A stretch of DNA of 64,000 bases from Agrobacterium tumefaciens (GTDB taxonomy: Bacteria; Pseudomonadota; Alphaproteobacteria; Rhizobiales; Rhizobiaceae). A model generated the notes under the pieces. It did not search any database. It worked only from the letters and a program-made list of their open reading frames with translations, and was not told the DNA's origin. A program made the position numbers and the translations under genes. Positions 17,021 through 27,737 of the stretch are shown here, one piece after another (position 1 is the first letter of the stretch; the number at the start of each line of letters is the position of its first letter). Location: positions 1,240,001 through 1,304,000 of the forward strand of contig CP048485.1 of NCBI GenBank assembly GCA_025560025.1, in the 5' to 3' direction.

Positions 17021-17287
17021 TCAGGCTTTCCACGTCGTGAACAAAATTGCGACAAGCGAAAGAGGACTGGGCGTACCAGACAGCACAAACGCTAAAACAC
17101 AAGCGACGCCATAACCCAGCCACCAAAAACGATATCGCGTGGTGGCGCCAAGCAGGCAAAGACCGATATTCAAAGCAAAGATCGAAATACCGAGAAATAG
17201 CGACGGGCTGACATCAAGTGAGCGCAGGATCGCAGGCAGAATGCCCAATAAAACTGCAAGGACCAAAAGCATTTTTGGATTGCGCAT
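17021..17287 (-). CDS. Small multi-pass membrane protein, unknown function
   Basis: An 88-residue hydrophobic protein with three likely membrane segments (about residues 5-21, 28-46 and 55-85). The loop TRYRFWWLG between the second and third is positively charged. No family was recognised. The start at 17287 has no strong ribosome site. The GC content is somewhat lower than that of its neighbours. It lies between the small exported protein and the lipoprotein gene, all on the minus strand, but gaps are too large for a clear operon. Confidence 0.5.
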   Translation of the reverse strand: MRNPKMLLVLAVLLGILPAILRSLDVSPSLFLGISIFALNIGLCLLGATTRYRFWWLGYGVACVLAFVLSGTPSPLSLVAILFTTWKA

Positions 17288-17368
17288 TCAAATCATAACC
17301 GATTTTCGCAGAATTATTGTTCAAAATCTAATGCACGCCTATGACCACGGCGTGAATTTATTTGAAAT

Positions 17369-17800
17369 TTACTGCGAAGCAGCAGGCGTCGCAACCGGCT
17401 TCTGGTTTTCGCCAAGCGCCCGCAGTTCCGCGACACGGCGCTTGTATTCGGCTTCCGAAATCTGGCCGTTGCGGCGTGCAGCACCGAGGCGCGACAGGTT
17501 TGATTCCATGGTGGAGGCCTCGTCGTCGCCCATCTGGGTGCCGGCGGCCGTCATCGGCGCTGAAAAGGTCGGATAGGTTCCGGTGTCGCGCTTCTGGCTC
17601 ACCGCATTGTCGCTGACGGGGCGCGGACCGACGATTTCGGCGGTCGGGCGGCGCATATGCGCGGGAGCGACGATCGGTTCAGGTGCCTTGCAGGCGGCAA
17701 GCGTCGTGGCGAACATGACGCCGGACAGCGAAAGAACGGCGATTCTCGCGGCGTTTTCCACATATGTTCCCCATGTGCCCATGTGCTTGCCCATCGTCAT
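17369..17800 (-). CDS. Lipoprotein with short C-terminal SHOCT-like helix
   Basis: A 143-residue probable lipoprotein. The hydrophobic signal ends in LAAC with Cys37 as the lipidated residue. The middle is Pro/Ala-rich and disordered. The C-terminal LGAARRNGQISEAEYKRRVAELRALG resembles the short SHOCT helical motif found at protein ends. The start may be 17800, 17794 or 17782; AGGCGG fits 17794 best. It is divergent from the PHA synthase gene, sharing a 133-base spacer. The function is unknown; an envelope role is likely. Confidence 0.75.
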   Translation of the reverse strand: MTMGKHMGTWGTYVENAARIAVLSLSGVMFATTLAACKAPEPIVAPAHMRRPTAEIVGPRPVSDNAVSQKRDTGTYPTFSAPMTAAGTQMGDDEASTMESNLSRLGAARRNGQISEAEYKRRVAELRALGENQKPVATPAASQ

Positions 17801-17933
17801 GTTCCGCCTGTAAGGATATCTGCCGATATCGAATTCGACTGCGGTTCAGCCCTTTGCGGCCTCCCCTTGCTGGTGGAACTTGTATTCGTTTTCATGCAGA
17901 ATGTGCAAACACAAATTTGGCGGAGGATGATGC

Positions 17934-19793
17934 ATGGCGGGTGTTGACGGCGGCGCTGGAAAAAAGGGTGGCAAAACACCCGGTTTCGACGCCAGCTCAG
18001 CCGAGGCCTACCTGATCCGCGATCCGGAGACCTTCGCGGTCAACATTGCCCGTGCGCTTGAAAATCTTGGCAAGGCCGCGTCCGAATGGCTGGCGCCGCG
18101 CGAGCGTGGCGAAATCCCCCAGGCAAGCGCCGATCCCGTCACCGATCTCGTCAAGACGCTGTCCGATGTCGCCGAATACTGGATGGCGGAACCGAAACGC
18201 TCCCTCGAAGCGCAGACCCATCTCCTCTCCAGCTATTACGAGCTGTGGGCAAAATCGGTGGCGCAGTTTTCCGGCGATGCCGATTCGGCCTCGGCGACGC
18301 CGGCCGAAAGCGGCCCTGCGGAGCGCCGCAACAGGCGTTTTGCCGATGCCGACTGGCAGGCCAATCCTTTTTTCGATTTTCTCCTCAAAGCCTATCAGAC
18401 CACCGTCGGTTTTGCCGACCGGATGGTGACGGAGGCAGACGGCCTGGATGAACACACCCGCACCAAGGCGCTGTTTTACATGCGCCAGGTAACGGAGGCG
18501 CTCTCACCCGCCAATTTCGTCTTCACCAATCCGCAGGTCTTCCGCGAGACGGTCGCCTCCAGCGGCGCCAATCTCGTCAAGGGCATGGCGCAGCTGGCGG
18601 AAGATGTCGCGGCAGGCCATGGCCACCTGAAACTGCGCCAGACGGACTACAGCAAATTCATCATCGGCCAGAATATCGCCACAACCCCCGGCAAGGTGGT
18701 CGCGAAAAGCCCGCTCTGCGAGATCGTCCATTACGCACCGACGACGAAAAAGGTTTTCAAACGGCCGCTGCTGATCGTGCCGCCATGGATCAACAAATTC
18801 TACATTCTCGATCTCAATCCGCAGAAATCCTTCGTCGGCTGGTGCCTTGAGCAGGGCCATAGCGTCTTCATGGTCTCCTGGATCAACCCGGATGCCCAGC
18901 TGGCGGATAAAGGCTGGGAAGACTATATCCGCGAAGGCATCGATTTCGCCCTCGACACGATCGAGGAAAGGACCGGCGAAACGGAAATCAACGCGATCGG
19001 TTATTGCGTCGGCGGCACGCTTTTATCCTCGGCACTGGCGTTGCATGCGCAGGAAGACGACGGGCGCATCCGCAGTGCCACGCTGCTCGCCGCCCAGACC
19101 GATTTCATCCATGCCGGCGACCTCAAGGTCTTCATCGATGAAGGCCAGCTTGCGGCGCTCGACAGGCATATGCAGGCGGTCGGTTACCTCGACGGCTCGA
19201 TCATGGCCACCGTCTTCAACATGCTGCGCGCCTCCGATCTTATCTGGCCCTATGTGGTCGATAATTACCTGCGCGGCACGGAACCCCTGCCCTTCGATCT
19301 GCTCTACTGGAATTCCGATTCGACCAGGGTGACGGCCGCCAGTCACTCCTTTTATCTTCGCAATTGTTATCTCGACAACAATCTCGCCCGCGGGCTGATG
19401 CGCGTGGCAGATAAACGGATCAATCTCGGCGACATCAAAATCCCGGTCTATGATCTCGCCACCCGCGACGATCATATCGCCCCTGCAAAATCCGTCTTCA
19501 CGGGTGCTGCCCTGTTCGGCGGGCCGGTGGAATTCGTGCTCGGCGCGTCCGGCCACATAGCCGGCGTCGTCAATCCGCCGCAGCTTGAAAAATATCAATA
19601 TTGGACAGGCCCGTCACCGGCCGGAGACTTCGATGCCTGGCAGGCCGCCGCCACCGCCCATAAGGGTTCCTGGTGGGTGCACTGGCAGAACTGGATCGAA
19701 AGCCAGAATGGCGAAAAGGTAAAGGCGCGAAAACCGGAGGACGGCAAGCGTCCCGTGCTTGGCGATGCGCCGGGAACCTATGTCCTTTCCTGA
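17934..19793 (+). CDS. phaC: Class I poly(3-hydroxyalkanoate) synthase PhaC
   Basis: Polymerises (R)-3-hydroxyacyl-CoA into polyhydroxyalkanoate storage granules. The 619-residue protein has the PhaC N-terminal domain and an alpha/beta-hydrolase core in which the lipase box carries cysteine (GYCVGG, Cys358), the hallmark of PHA synthases. The later DHIAP aspartate and GASGHIAG histidine motifs complete the triad. GGAGG lies close before the ATG. The phaA, phaB, phaR and phasin genes are not nearby, so phaC is scattered from the rest of its pathway. Confidence 0.95.
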   Translation: MAGVDGGAGKKGGKTPGFDASSAEAYLIRDPETFAVNIARALENLGKAASEWLAPRERGEIPQASADPVTDLVKTLSDVAEYWMAEPKRSLEAQTHLLSSYYELWAKSVAQFSGDADSASATPAESGPAERRNRRFADADWQANPFFDFLLKAYQTTVGFADRMVTEADGLDEHTRTKALFYMRQVTEALSPANFVFTNPQVFRETVASSGANLVKGMAQLAEDVAAGHGHLKLRQTDYSKFIIGQNIATTPGKVVAKSPLCEIVHYAPTTKKVFKRPLLIVPPWINKFYILDLNPQKSFVGWCLEQGHSVFMVSWINPDAQLADKGWEDYIREGIDFALDTIEERTGETEINAIGYCVGGTLLSSALALHAQEDDGRIRSATLLAAQTDFIHAGDLKVFIDEGQLAALDRHMQAVGYLDGSIMATVFNMLRASDLIWPYVVDNYLRGTEPLPFDLLYWNSDSTRVTAASHSFYLRNCYLDNNLARGLMRVADKRINLGDIKIPVYDLATRDDHIAPAKSVFTGAALFGGPVEFVLGASGHIAGVVNPPQLEKYQYWTGPSPAGDFDAWQAAATAHKGSWWVHWQNWIESQNGEKVKARKPEDGKRPVLGDAPGTYVLS

Positions 19794-19825
19794 CCACTTC
19801 CATCACCTAACATCTTTCAGGCCAC

Positions 19826-20545
19826 ATGTTCTTCACGCCCCCGCTCATTCCCGCCACGCTGATCGCCCGTTATAAACGCTTCCTGTTCGACGCCATTCTG
19901 GAGGATGGCACCGCGATCACCGGCTCCTGCCCCAATACCGGCTCCATGCGCGGGCTGACAACGCCGGGCTCCCGCATCTGGCTGTCCGAACATGACAGCC
20001 CGACCCGCAAATACCGGCACATGCTGGAAATGGTCGAGGCCGATGGCACCACGGTCGGCATCAATACCGGCATGCCCAACCGGCTGGCGGAAGAGGCTAT
20101 CCTGAACGGCCGCATCCCCGAACTCGGCGGCTATTCGACGATCCGGCGCGAACAGAAATATGGCCGCAATTCGCGTATCGACTTCCTGCTGTCCGAACCC
20201 GACCGGCCGGATGCCTATGTGGAAGTGAAGAACGTGCATTTCATGCGCGAGAAAGGGCTGGCCGAATTTCCCGATACGGCCACCAAACGCGGTGCGAAAC
20301 ATCTGGAGGAGTTGGGCGACGCTGCGGAAGCCGGTTATCGTTCGGTGATGCTCTATCTCATCCAGCGCGACGATTGCGACCGGATGCGCATCTGCGATGA
20401 TCTCGATCCCGTCTATGCGCTGGCATTTCAGCGGGCCATGGCGCGCGGCGTGGAGGCCTATGCGGTGAAATGCGAGGTCTCCCCGGCACAAATTTCGGTC
20501 AGCGGAACGGTTAAGATGGACGAATGGCGTCCGGCTGTTTTATGA
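19826..20545 (+). CDS. sfsA: SfsA family nuclease / sugar fermentation stimulation protein
   Basis: A 239-residue protein with the full SfsA pattern: [18 protein letters not shown] N-terminal OB region, then a PD-(D/E)XK-like core with RIDFLL and YVEVKNV. The name comes from an E. coli maltose phenotype; family members bind DNA and can act as nucleases. It starts 32 bases after phaC and is followed 31 bases later by map, so it probably forms a run with map and radC. Confidence 0.93.
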   Translation: MFFTPPLIPATLIARYKRFLFDAILEDGTAITGSCPNTGSMRGLTTPGSRIWLSEHDSPTRKYRHMLEMVEADGTTVGINTGMPNRLAEEAILNGRIPELGGYSTIRREQKYGRNSRIDFLLSEPDRPDAYVEVKNVHFMREKGLAEFPDTATKRGAKHLEELGDAAEAGYRSVMLYLIQRDDCDRMRICDDLDPVYALAFQRAMARGVEAYAVKCEVSPAQISVSGTVKMDEWRPAVL

Positions 20546-20576
20546 ACAGGGACGTAAAGAGACAGAAAGCACTAAG

Positions 20577-21416
20577 ATGGTCACCTATATCGACGCAGCC
20601 TCCGCCCCCCTCAAGAATACAGGCGTTATCCGCCTCTATACCCCTGAGGACTTCGACGGGATGCGCAAGGCGTGCCAGCTGACGGCGCGCTGCCTCGATG
20701 AACTTGCGGCAATCGTCAAGCCGGGTGTCACCACGGATGCCATCGATCGTTTCGTCTTCGAGTTTGGCGCCGACCACGGTGCGCTTCCGGCAACGCTGAA
20801 TTATCGCGGTTATACGAAATCCGTCTGCACCTCGATCAACCATGTGGTCTGCCACGGCATTCCAGACGAAAAGCCGCTGCGCGACGGCGATATCGTCAAT
20901 ATCGATGTGACCTATGTGCTGGATGGCTGGCATGGCGATTCAAGCCGCATGTATCCGGTCGGCCAGATCAAGCGCGCCGCCGAGCGGCTGATGGAAGTGA
21001 CCTATGAATGCCTGCTGCGCGGCATCGCGGCGGTGAAGCCCGGTGTACGGACCGGCGCAATCGGCGCGGCGATCCAGACCTATGCGGAAGCCGAGCGTTG
21101 CTCGGTGGTGCGCGACTTCTGTGGCCACGGTGTCGGACGCCTGTTCCATGACACGCCCAATATCCTGCATTACGGCCGTCCGGACGAAGGCCCGGAAATC
21201 CGCGAAGGCATGATCTTCACCATCGAGCCGATGATCAATCTCGGCAAGCCGCATGTGAAGGTGCTTTCCGACGGCTGGACGGCGGTGACGCGCGACCGTT
21301 CCCTTTCCGCGCAATATGAACATGCGGTCGGAGTCACGGCCACCGGCTGCGAAATCTTCACGCTGTCGCCCGGCGGCTTCGACCGTCCGGGCCTGCCGCC
21401 GCTTCCCCCCGCATAA
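20577..21416 (+). CDS. map: Methionine aminopeptidase type I
   Basis: Removes the N-terminal methionine from new proteins. The 279-residue type I enzyme shows the metal ligands in order: D in [19 protein letters not shown] in [18 protein letters not shown], and two E residues in MIFTIEPMI and the C-terminal QYEHAVGVT. The substrate histidine is in NHVVCHGIP. Length is slightly above E. coli Map because of a short N-terminal extension. It lies in the sfsA-map-radC run. Confidence 0.96.
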   Translation: MVTYIDAASAPLKNTGVIRLYTPEDFDGMRKACQLTARCLDELAAIVKPGVTTDAIDRFVFEFGADHGALPATLNYRGYTKSVCTSINHVVCHGIPDEKPLRDGDIVNIDVTYVLDGWHGDSSRMYPVGQIKRAAERLMEVTYECLLRGIAAVKPGVRTGAIGAAIQTYAEAERCSVVRDFCGHGVGRLFHDTPNILHYGRPDEGPEIREGMIFTIEPMINLGKPHVKVLSDGWTAVTRDRSLSAQYEHAVGVTATGCEIFTLSPGGFDRPGLPPLPPA

Positions 21417-21429
21417 GGCCAGACCGCCT

Positions 21430-22266
21430 ATGGCAAAACGCCCCGCCCTGCCTTCCGCCGATCCTTCCCAAACGTCCGGCTTTCAGGCGGGCGAAGGCGA
21501 TCTTTTCGACGGAGCGGATGAGCGCGGCTTTTTCGCCGAACCAAGAAGCGCCCCAAAAAAACCGGCCGCGGCCGTTGCGGAACAGGAAGCGGATGCCGCC
21601 CATTTTCACGGCCATCGGGACCGGTTGCGGGCGCGCTATCGCGATGGCGGCGACACGGCGCTTGCCGACTATGAATTACTGGAGCTTTTGCTGTTCCGGC
21701 TCATCCCGAGACGCGATACCAAACCCATCGCCAAGGCGCTGATAGCCCGCTTTGGAACCCTGGGCGGCGTGCTCGGCGCGCCGCTGCCGCTCCTGCAGGA
21801 GGTAAAGGGCGTGGGTGAGGCCGTAGCGCTCGAGCTGAAGCTCGTCGCCTCCGTTTCCCAGCGCATGCTGAAAAGCGAGATCCGCAACAAGCAGGTTCTC
21901 GGCTCCTGGTCCTCTGTCATCGACTATTGCCATGCCGCCATGGCCCATGAAACGCGCGAGCAGTTCCGCATCCTGTTCCTCGACAAGCGCAATGTCCTGA
22001 TCGCCGACGAGGTACAGGGCCAGGGAACCGTGGACCATACCCCGGTCTACCCGCGGGAAATCGTGCGCCGCGCGCTTGAACTTTCATCTACTGCATTGAT
22101 TTTAATACATAATCATCCAAGTGGGGACCCCACCCCCTCCCGCGCGGATATCGAGATGACCAAAACCATCATCGATACGGCAAAGCCGCTCGGCATCACC
22201 GTTCACGACCACATCATCATCGGCAAGGACGGCCACGCAAGCTTCAAAGGCCTCCGGCTGATCTGA
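21430..22266 (+). CDS. radC: RadC-family JAMM/MPN+ protein
   Basis: A 278-residue RadC/YicR-family protein. The N-terminal 55 residues are an extension rich in Ala and Pro, followed by a helix-hairpin-helix region ([27 protein letters not shown]). The C-terminal JAMM metalloprotease-like domain has its signature [14 protein letters not shown]. The role in DNA repair is disputed for the family. The ATG at 21430 lies 13 bases after the map stop. A frame extension back to 21316 overlaps map and is rejected. Confidence 0.93.
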   Translation: MAKRPALPSADPSQTSGFQAGEGDLFDGADERGFFAEPRSAPKKPAAAVAEQEADAAHFHGHRDRLRARYRDGGDTALADYELLELLLFRLIPRRDTKPIAKALIARFGTLGGVLGAPLPLLQEVKGVGEAVALELKLVASVSQRMLKSEIRNKQVLGSWSSVIDYCHAAMAHETREQFRILFLDKRNVLIADEVQGQGTVDHTPVYPREIVRRALELSSTALILIHNHPSGDPTPSRADIEMTKTIIDTAKPLGITVHDHIIIGKDGHASFKGLRLI

Positions 22267-22403
22267 AGTAGAAGCGAGAGTTTAAGAAAGGCTGCAACCC
22301 ACAAGAGCGGCATCAACACAAAATTAACACCTATAAATTAGCATTTCCGAAAATAATAAATCAAGGCATCGAACCTTGATGCCTGAAGGAACGGGGGTGC
22401 TTT

Positions 22404-22826
22404 ATGTTTAATGGAGTGCGTTTCTTTCGCGATAGATCCGGCTCGTCTGCTGTCGAGTTCGCCATCGTCGCGCCGATATTCTTTCTCGTCCTGCTCACCA
22501 TGATCGCCTACGGCATTTATCTGATGGCGGCCTATTCGGTGCAGCAGATCGCCGCCGATGCGGCAAGAACGGCGGTTGCCGGGCTGAACACGACCGAGCG
22601 CCAGCAGCTGGCCCGGGATTTCGTCACCAAAAGCGACCTCAGCTACGCCTTCATGGACAAGAAGCGTTTCACAGTCGATGTCGCCACCGATCCCGCCAAT
22701 GCCAACCAGTTCACGGTGAAAGTCGAATATGACGCCCGCGATCTGCCGATCTGGAGCCTCTACAGCTACACCCTGCCCGAGCCGGTCATCCGGCGTTTTT
22801 CCACCATCCGGATCGGAGGAGCATGA
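22404..22826 (+). CDS. TadE-like pilus/surface assembly protein
   Basis: A 140-residue protein with a short basic leader and one N-terminal membrane helix (GSSAVEFAIVAPIFFLVLLTMIAYGIYL), the usual TadE pattern. The rest is predicted to be periplasmic. TadE proteins are pseudopilins or accessory factors of Flp/tad pili. The reading frame overlaps the leader of the next gene, which starts two bases after its stop codon. No tadA, tadB, tadC or flp gene is in the window, so the pair is orphan here. Confidence 0.8.
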   Translation: MFNGVRFFRDRSGSSAVEFAIVAPIFFLVLLTMIAYGIYLMAAYSVQQIAADAARTAVAGLNTTERQQLARDFVTKSDLSYAFMDKKRFTVDVATDPANANQFTVKVEYDARDLPIWSLYSYTLPEPVIRRFSTIRIGGA

Positions 22827-22827
22827 C

Positions 22828-24567
22828 ATGCGGACTATCCATTCCCTGCTTCCCGCTTTCCTGAAGGATCGGGCCGGCAACATCGCCATCTCTGCCGGGC
22901 TTACCGCGCCGCTTTTCATCGGCATATTGGCGCTCGGCGTCGATTACGGCTATCTGACCCTGCAAAAACGGCAATTGCAGCAGACCGCCGATCTCGCAGC
23001 CATATCGGCCGCCGCCAATGCCGCCGACGCCGAAAAGGCGGTGCAGCAATATTTCGCCCTCAACGGCATAGATCTCGGCGTCAAGACGGCGCAGGGCCTG
23101 CTGACCCCAGCGGGTCTGAAACCCTTCGATCCCTTGAACGAATTTGCCAGCAGCAAGGGTTATGCCCAGGTCATCAAGGGGCATTATGAACCAGATGCGA
23201 CCGTTCCCGTCGACCAGCGTTTTGTCGAAAACGCCCTGCCCACCAATGCGATCAAAGTGAACATCGTCGAGAAGGGGCAGATATTCTTCGCCTCCGCCTT
23301 CACCACCCCGCCCAAGGTTTCGGCGGTCGGAACCGCCTCGTCCCAGAAAATCGCGGCATTTTCGGTGGGATCGCGGCTCGCAAGCCTCGACGATGGAATC
23401 CTGAACAGCCTGCTCGGCGGCCTGCTCGGCACCACGGTTTCGCTCAAACTCATGGATTATCAGGCGCTGCTCGCTGCCGATGTCAACGCATTGCATGTCG
23501 TCGAGGCGCTGGCCATCGATCTCAAGCTCACCGCCGGCACCTACAAGGATGTTCTGAAAACGGAAATCACCTATGGCCAGTTCCTGAATGCGCTGACGAA
23601 GACCACCGGCCTGCAGCCGGCAGTCGCCACCATTCTGACTGCGCTGCAAAAAACCGTCAACAAGAGCAATATCAAGCTCAAGCTCGAGGAAATCCTCAAT
23701 CTCGGGCCATTTTCCGACAAGCTGATCGGTAGCGGCGAAAACCTCAAGGTCACGGCCGGCGTCTTCGATCTCATCAATGCCGCCGCCGTGGCGGGCAATG
23801 GCGGCAACCAGCTGGCGCTCAATCTCAACGCCAACCTGCTGGGTCTCACCTCGGTCAAGGCAACGCTTGCCATCGGTGAACCACCTGTCGAAACGCCGTC
23901 ACTCGCCGTCGGCGGTCCGGGCACCGTGGTCCGTACCGCGCAAACCCGGCTGGCGGTCAATGTCGTGGTCGATGGGCTTCAGGCGATTGCCGGCCTGAAG
24001 GTCAATGTTCCGCTCTATGTGGAAGTCGCCCATGCCGAAGCACGGCTTGCCGATATTCGCTGCACGGGCGGCGGACAGGGAACCGTCGATGTCGAGGTCG
24101 TACCCGGCGTCGCGGAAATCGCCCTCGGCAATGTCGATACCTCGGCCTTCGCCAATTTCGGCAAGGACCCGCGCGTCACCAAAACAGCAATCGTGGATTC
24201 CGCACTGCTCGCCATCAATGGCAGCGCCCTCATCAATGCCACCAACATGAAGAAAACCAAGCTGACTTTCACGCAGTCAGATATCACCCAGGCAAAGATC
24301 AAGAGCGTCTCCACCAAGGACACCGTCACCACTCTCGTCAGTTCCCTGCTGAAGAACCTCGATCTGGATATCAGGCTCCTCTTCCTCAACCTCGATCTGG
24401 GAGGGCTGGCGGGAATTCAGGCCGCGCTTGCCAATACGCTTTCCGTAGTCACGGCTCCGGTCGATCAGCTGCTCTACAACGTGCTTCTGGTTCTCGGCGT
24501 CAAGATCGGCGAGGCCGATGTACGGGTCACGGATGTTCGGTGCCAGCAGCCGGCGCTGGTGCAATAA
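22828..24567 (+). CDS. TadG-like membrane-anchored exported protein
   Basis: A 579-residue protein. The N-terminus carries the TadG-type sequence (LKDRAGNIAISAGLTAPLFIGILALGVDYGYL followed by LQKRQLQQTADLAAISAA), an anchor helix at about residues 20-40. The long exported part is rich in Ala, Leu, Val and Asn and ends with two cysteines in the last third. The ATG at 22828 is behind GGAGGAG and overlaps the tadE end by spacing only. TadG proteins are thought to tether the pilus machinery to the envelope; no von Willebrand domain is obvious here. Confidence 0.78.
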   Translation: MRTIHSLLPAFLKDRAGNIAISAGLTAPLFIGILALGVDYGYLTLQKRQLQQTADLAAISAAANAADAEKAVQQYFALNGIDLGVKTAQGLLTPAGLKPFDPLNEFASSKGYAQVIKGHYEPDATVPVDQRFVENALPTNAIKVNIVEKGQIFFASAFTTPPKVSAVGTASSQKIAAFSVGSRLASLDDGILNSLLGGLLGTTVSLKLMDYQALLAADVNALHVVEALAIDLKLTAGTYKDVLKTEITYGQFLNALTKTTGLQPAVATILTALQKTVNKSNIKLKLEEILNLGPFSDKLIGSGENLKVTAGVFDLINAAAVAGNGGNQLALNLNANLLGLTSVKATLAIGEPPVETPSLAVGGPGTVVRTAQTRLAVNVVVDGLQAIAGLKVNVPLYVEVAHAEARLADIRCTGGGQGTVDVEVVPGVAEIALGNVDTSAFANFGKDPRVTKTAIVDSALLAINGSALINATNMKKTKLTFTQSDITQAKIKSVSTKDTVTTLVSSLLKNLDLDIRLLFLNLDLGGLAGIQAALANTLSVVTAPVDQLLYNVLLVLGVKIGEADVRVTDVRCQQPALVQ

Positions 24568-24583
24568 TTCAGCACCGCGCATG

Positions 24584-24619
24584 AAAAAAGCCGCCGGATG
24601 GTCTCCCGGCGGCTTTTTT
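24584..24619. terminator. Bidirectional terminator between tadG and DAHP synthase genes
   Basis: GCCGCCGG (24590-24597) pairs with CCGGCGGC (24606-24613), flanked by AAAAAA on the left and TTTTTT on the right. It can end transcripts of both convergent genes. Confidence 0.9.
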
Positions 24620-24634
24620 GTTTAAGGCTTTATA

Positions 24635-26011
24635 TCAGGCGTTGGCAATCGCCAGGCGCTTCTCATCCCGACCGCTCTTCATGCGCTCCGACAGAAGGAA
24701 GGCCAGTTCCAGCGCCTGATCGGCGTTGAGACGCGGATCGCAATGGGTGTGGTAACGGTCGGACAGCGAATCCGCCGTCACGGCGCGCGCGCCGCCCGTG
24801 CATTCCGTCACGTCCTTGCCGGTCATCTCGATATGGATGCCACCCGGATGCGTGCCTTCGGCGCGGTGAATCTGGAAGAAGCTTTCGACTTCCGACAGAA
24901 TGCGCTCGAACGGACGCGTCTTGTAGTGGTTGAGCGTGATCGTGTTGCCATGCATCGGATCGCAGGACCAGACGACCTTGCGGCCCTCTTTTTCCACCGC
25001 ACGGATGAGCTTCGGCAGGCTGTCCGCCACCTTGTCATGACCGAAACGGCAAATCAGCGTCAGGCGTCCGGCCTCGTTCGCCGGGTTCAACGCATCGATC
25101 AGCTCGATCAGATTGTCCGGCGTCAGCGACGGACCGCATTTCAGGCCGATCGGGTTCTTGATGCCACGGAAATATTCCACATGCGCATGGTCGAGCTGAC
25201 GCGTGCGGTCACCAATCCAGATCATGTGGCCGGAGGTGGCATACCAGTCGCCCGAGGTGGAATCGACGCGGGTGAGCGCCTCTTCGTAACCCAGCAGCAG
25301 GGCCTCATGGCTGGTGAAGAAATCGGTCTCGCGCAGGCTCGGATTGTTCTCCGCGCTGATGCCGATCGCCTTCATGAAATCCATGGTTTCGGAAATCCGG
25401 TCGGCCAGCTTGCGGTAACGGTCCGCCTGCGGGCTGTCCTTGATGAAGCCAAGCATCCACTGATGAACGTTTTCAAGGTTGGCATAACCGCCCATCGCGA
25501 AAGCGCGCAGGAGGTTCAGCGTCGCCGCCGACTGGCGGTAGGCGTCAAGCTGGCGCTCCGGGTTCGGAATGCGCGAGGCCTCGTTGAATTCGATGCCGTT
25601 GATGATGTCGCCGCGGTAAGACGGCAGCGTCACGCCATCCTGCGCTTCCACGTTGGAAGAGCGCGGCTTGGCGAACTGACCGGCAATACGGCCAACCTTC
25701 ACGACGGGCAGCTGCGCGCCATAGGTCAGGACAACGGCCATCTGCAGGAAAGCGCGGAAGAAGTCGCGGATATTGTCCGCGCCATGCTCGAGGAAGCTTT
25801 CGGCGCAATCGCCACCCTGCAACAGGAAGGCGTTGCCTTCGGCCACATTGGCAAGCTGTTTTTTCAGGCGGCGGGCTTCACCGGCAAAAACCAGCGGCGG
25901 ATAGGTCGCAAGCGTGGCTTCCGTTGCCGCAAGCGCTGCCGCGTCAGGATATTCGGGAACCTGCTGGATCGGTTTCTGCCGCCAGCTGCCGGGTGTCCAA
26001 TTCTGTGCCAT
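24635..26011 (-). CDS. Class II 3-deoxy-7-phosphoheptulonate (DAHP) synthase
   Basis: Condenses phosphoenolpyruvate and erythrose 4-phosphate, the first step of the shikimate pathway. The 458-residue protein is the plant/actinobacterial type II form: [19 protein letters not shown] at the start, GGDCAESF near residue 67, then [14 protein letters not shown] and the C-terminal CDPMHGNT and [13 protein letters not shown] motifs. Type II enzymes are regulated differently from E. coli AroFGH. The upstream gap (26012-26260) has no recognised leader peptide or attenuator. Confidence 0.95.
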   Translation of the reverse strand: MAQNWTPGSWRQKPIQQVPEYPDAAALAATEATLATYPPLVFAGEARRLKKQLANVAEGNAFLLQGGDCAESFLEHGADNIRDFFRAFLQMAVVLTYGAQLPVVKVGRIAGQFAKPRSSNVEAQDGVTLPSYRGDIINGIEFNEASRIPNPERQLDAYRQSAATLNLLRAFAMGGYANLENVHQWMLGFIKDSPQADRYRKLADRISETMDFMKAIGISAENNPSLRETDFFTSHEALLLGYEEALTRVDSTSGDWYATSGHMIWIGDRTRQLDHAHVEYFRGIKNPIGLKCGPSLTPDNLIELIDALNPANEAGRLTLICRFGHDKVADSLPKLIRAVEKEGRKVVWSCDPMHGNTITLNHYKTRPFERILSEVESFFQIHRAEGTHPGGIHIEMTGKDVTECTGGARAVTADSLSDRYHTHCDPRLNADQALELAFLLSERMKSGRDEKRLAIANA

Positions 26012-26260
26012 GTCCTTACCCTTTTTTCGACCACGCGACTGTCGCGCGACCGCCTCGAAAAATTGAGCGGCTTATAGCTCCATGCATCGCCTTTGCATAG
26101 CCGATCCCGGCGCCATACCGCTCAATCCGCCCGTTTTGAGCGTCTCAAGCGCATAAAAGTCAATTCAAACGATTTAACAAACCCGCCCCCACCCGAAAAT
26201 CGTCTGTTTCGGGGGCGACGGGCAATTTTGACGCGCGATTATATCACGCTTGCGCCAGGG

Positions 26261-27646
26261 CTACACGCGCTCGCCATTCACCACGCGGTAGCTCGGCGAA
26301 TACATCGTCACCAGCTCCTCGGCGGCTGTGGGATGAACCGCCATGGTACGGTCGAAATCATCCTTGGTGCAGCCGGCTTTCAGCGTGATGCCGAGAAGCT
26401 GCGCCATCTCGCCTGCCTCGTGGCCAAGAATATGCACGCCCACAACCTTGCGGTCGCTGGCATTGACGATCAGCTTCATGATCGTCTTTTCCTGGCGGCC
26501 GGAAAGCGTCGCCTTCATCGGCCGGAACTGCGCGCGATAGACTTCCAGCTCCGGATACTTCTTGCCCGCTTCCTCTTCCGAAAGACCGACAGTTCCGATT
26601 TCCGGCTGCGAGAACACCGCCGTCGCAATCAGCTCGTGATCCGGCTTGGTCGGGTTGTTCTTGTATTCGGTTTCGATGAAGCACATAGCCTCGTGGATCG
26701 CCACCGGCGTCAGCTGTACCCGGTCGGTGACGTCACCCAGAGCGAAGATATTCGGGACGTTGGTCCGCGAATAGTCGTCGACGATGATCGCGCCGCGCGC
26801 ATCCAGTTTCACGCCGGCGTTTTCGAGACCGAGGCCCTTCGTGTTCGGATCGCGCCCGAGCGCCAGCATCACCGTCTCGACGGCAAGAGTACCGTGGTTC
26901 TTGGTGCGGGCCTGCAATGCGCCCTCACCCTTCGTCACTTCTTCGATGACATCACCCAGCAGGATCCTGATGCCCTTGGCTTCCATGGCCTCGTGCAGAC
27001 CCTTGCGCATGTCCTGATCGAAACGCGACAGGATTTCCTTGCCACGGTAGATCAGGGTCGTTTCGACGCCGAGCCCATGGAAGATATTGGCGAATTCCAC
27101 CGCGATGTAACCGCCGCCGGCAATCAGGATCGACTTCGGCAGCTCTTCCAGATCAAAAGCCTCGTTGGACGAGATCGTCAGCTCATGGCCGGGCAGCGCC
27201 CTGTGCTCGTTCGGCGTGCCGCCGACGGCAATCACGATACGCTCGGCCGTGAAGGTCTCGCCGGTTTTTGTGAGCTTCACGGTATGGGCATCGACCAGTT
27301 CCGCCCGGCTGTCGAAAATATCGGCCTTGGCGTTTTCCAGACCCTTGCGGTAGAGCCCTTCGAGACGGGTGATTTCCTTGTCCTTCGCCGCGATCAGTTT
27401 CTTCCAGTCGAAGCTCCTTTCACCGACGCTCCAGCCGAATCCTTCCGAATCCTCGAAATGCTCAGGGAATTGCGAGGCGTAGACGAACAGCTTCTTCGGC
27501 ACGCAGCCGCGAATGACGCATGTGCCGCCATAACGGTATTCTTCAGCAATCCCCACGCGCTTGCCGAGCGAGGCCGCCACGCGGCCGCTGCGCACGCCGC
27601 CGGAGCCGCCACCGATGACGAAAAGATCGTAGTCATAAGCTGTCAT
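26261..27646 (-). CDS. gor: Glutathione-disulfide reductase
   Basis: Reduces oxidised glutathione with NADPH. The 461-residue flavoprotein has the FAD-binding GGGSGG (residues 12-17), the redox pair C43-x4-C48 in GGTCVIRGCVP, an NAD(P)-binding region (IAGGGYIAVEFANIFHGLG), and the C-terminal dimer domain with catalytic HPTAAEE. The ATG at 27646 follows AGGGG at nine bases; the frame begins at a TTG two codons earlier. It follows rpiA and the DUF2059 gene on the same strand but is separated by a terminator. Confidence 0.95.
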   Translation of the reverse strand: MTAYDYDLFVIGGGSGGVRSGRVAASLGKRVGIAEEYRYGGTCVIRGCVPKKLFVYASQFPEHFEDSEGFGWSVGERSFDWKKLIAAKDKEITRLEGLYRKGLENAKADIFDSRAELVDAHTVKLTKTGETFTAERIVIAVGGTPNEHRALPGHELTISSNEAFDLEELPKSILIAGGGYIAVEFANIFHGLGVETTLIYRGKEILSRFDQDMRKGLHEAMEAKGIRILLGDVIEEVTKGEGALQARTKNHGTLAVETVMLALGRDPNTKGLGLENAGVKLDARGAIIVDDYSRTNVPNIFALGDVTDRVQLTPVAIHEAMCFIETEYKNNPTKPDHELIATAVFSQPEIGTVGLSEEEAGKKYPELEVYRAQFRPMKATLSGRQEKTIMKLIVNASDRKVVGVHILGHEAGEMAQLLGITLKAGCTKDDFDRTMAVHPTAAEELVTMYSPSYRVVNGERV

Positions 27647-27737
27647 AGTCAAAACCCCTGATCAAAACCCCTGCCATCAGCCTCAAGCCGGGCGGTGGTG
27701 CATTCACGGCACATATAGGTGCTGCGACGCACAAATG

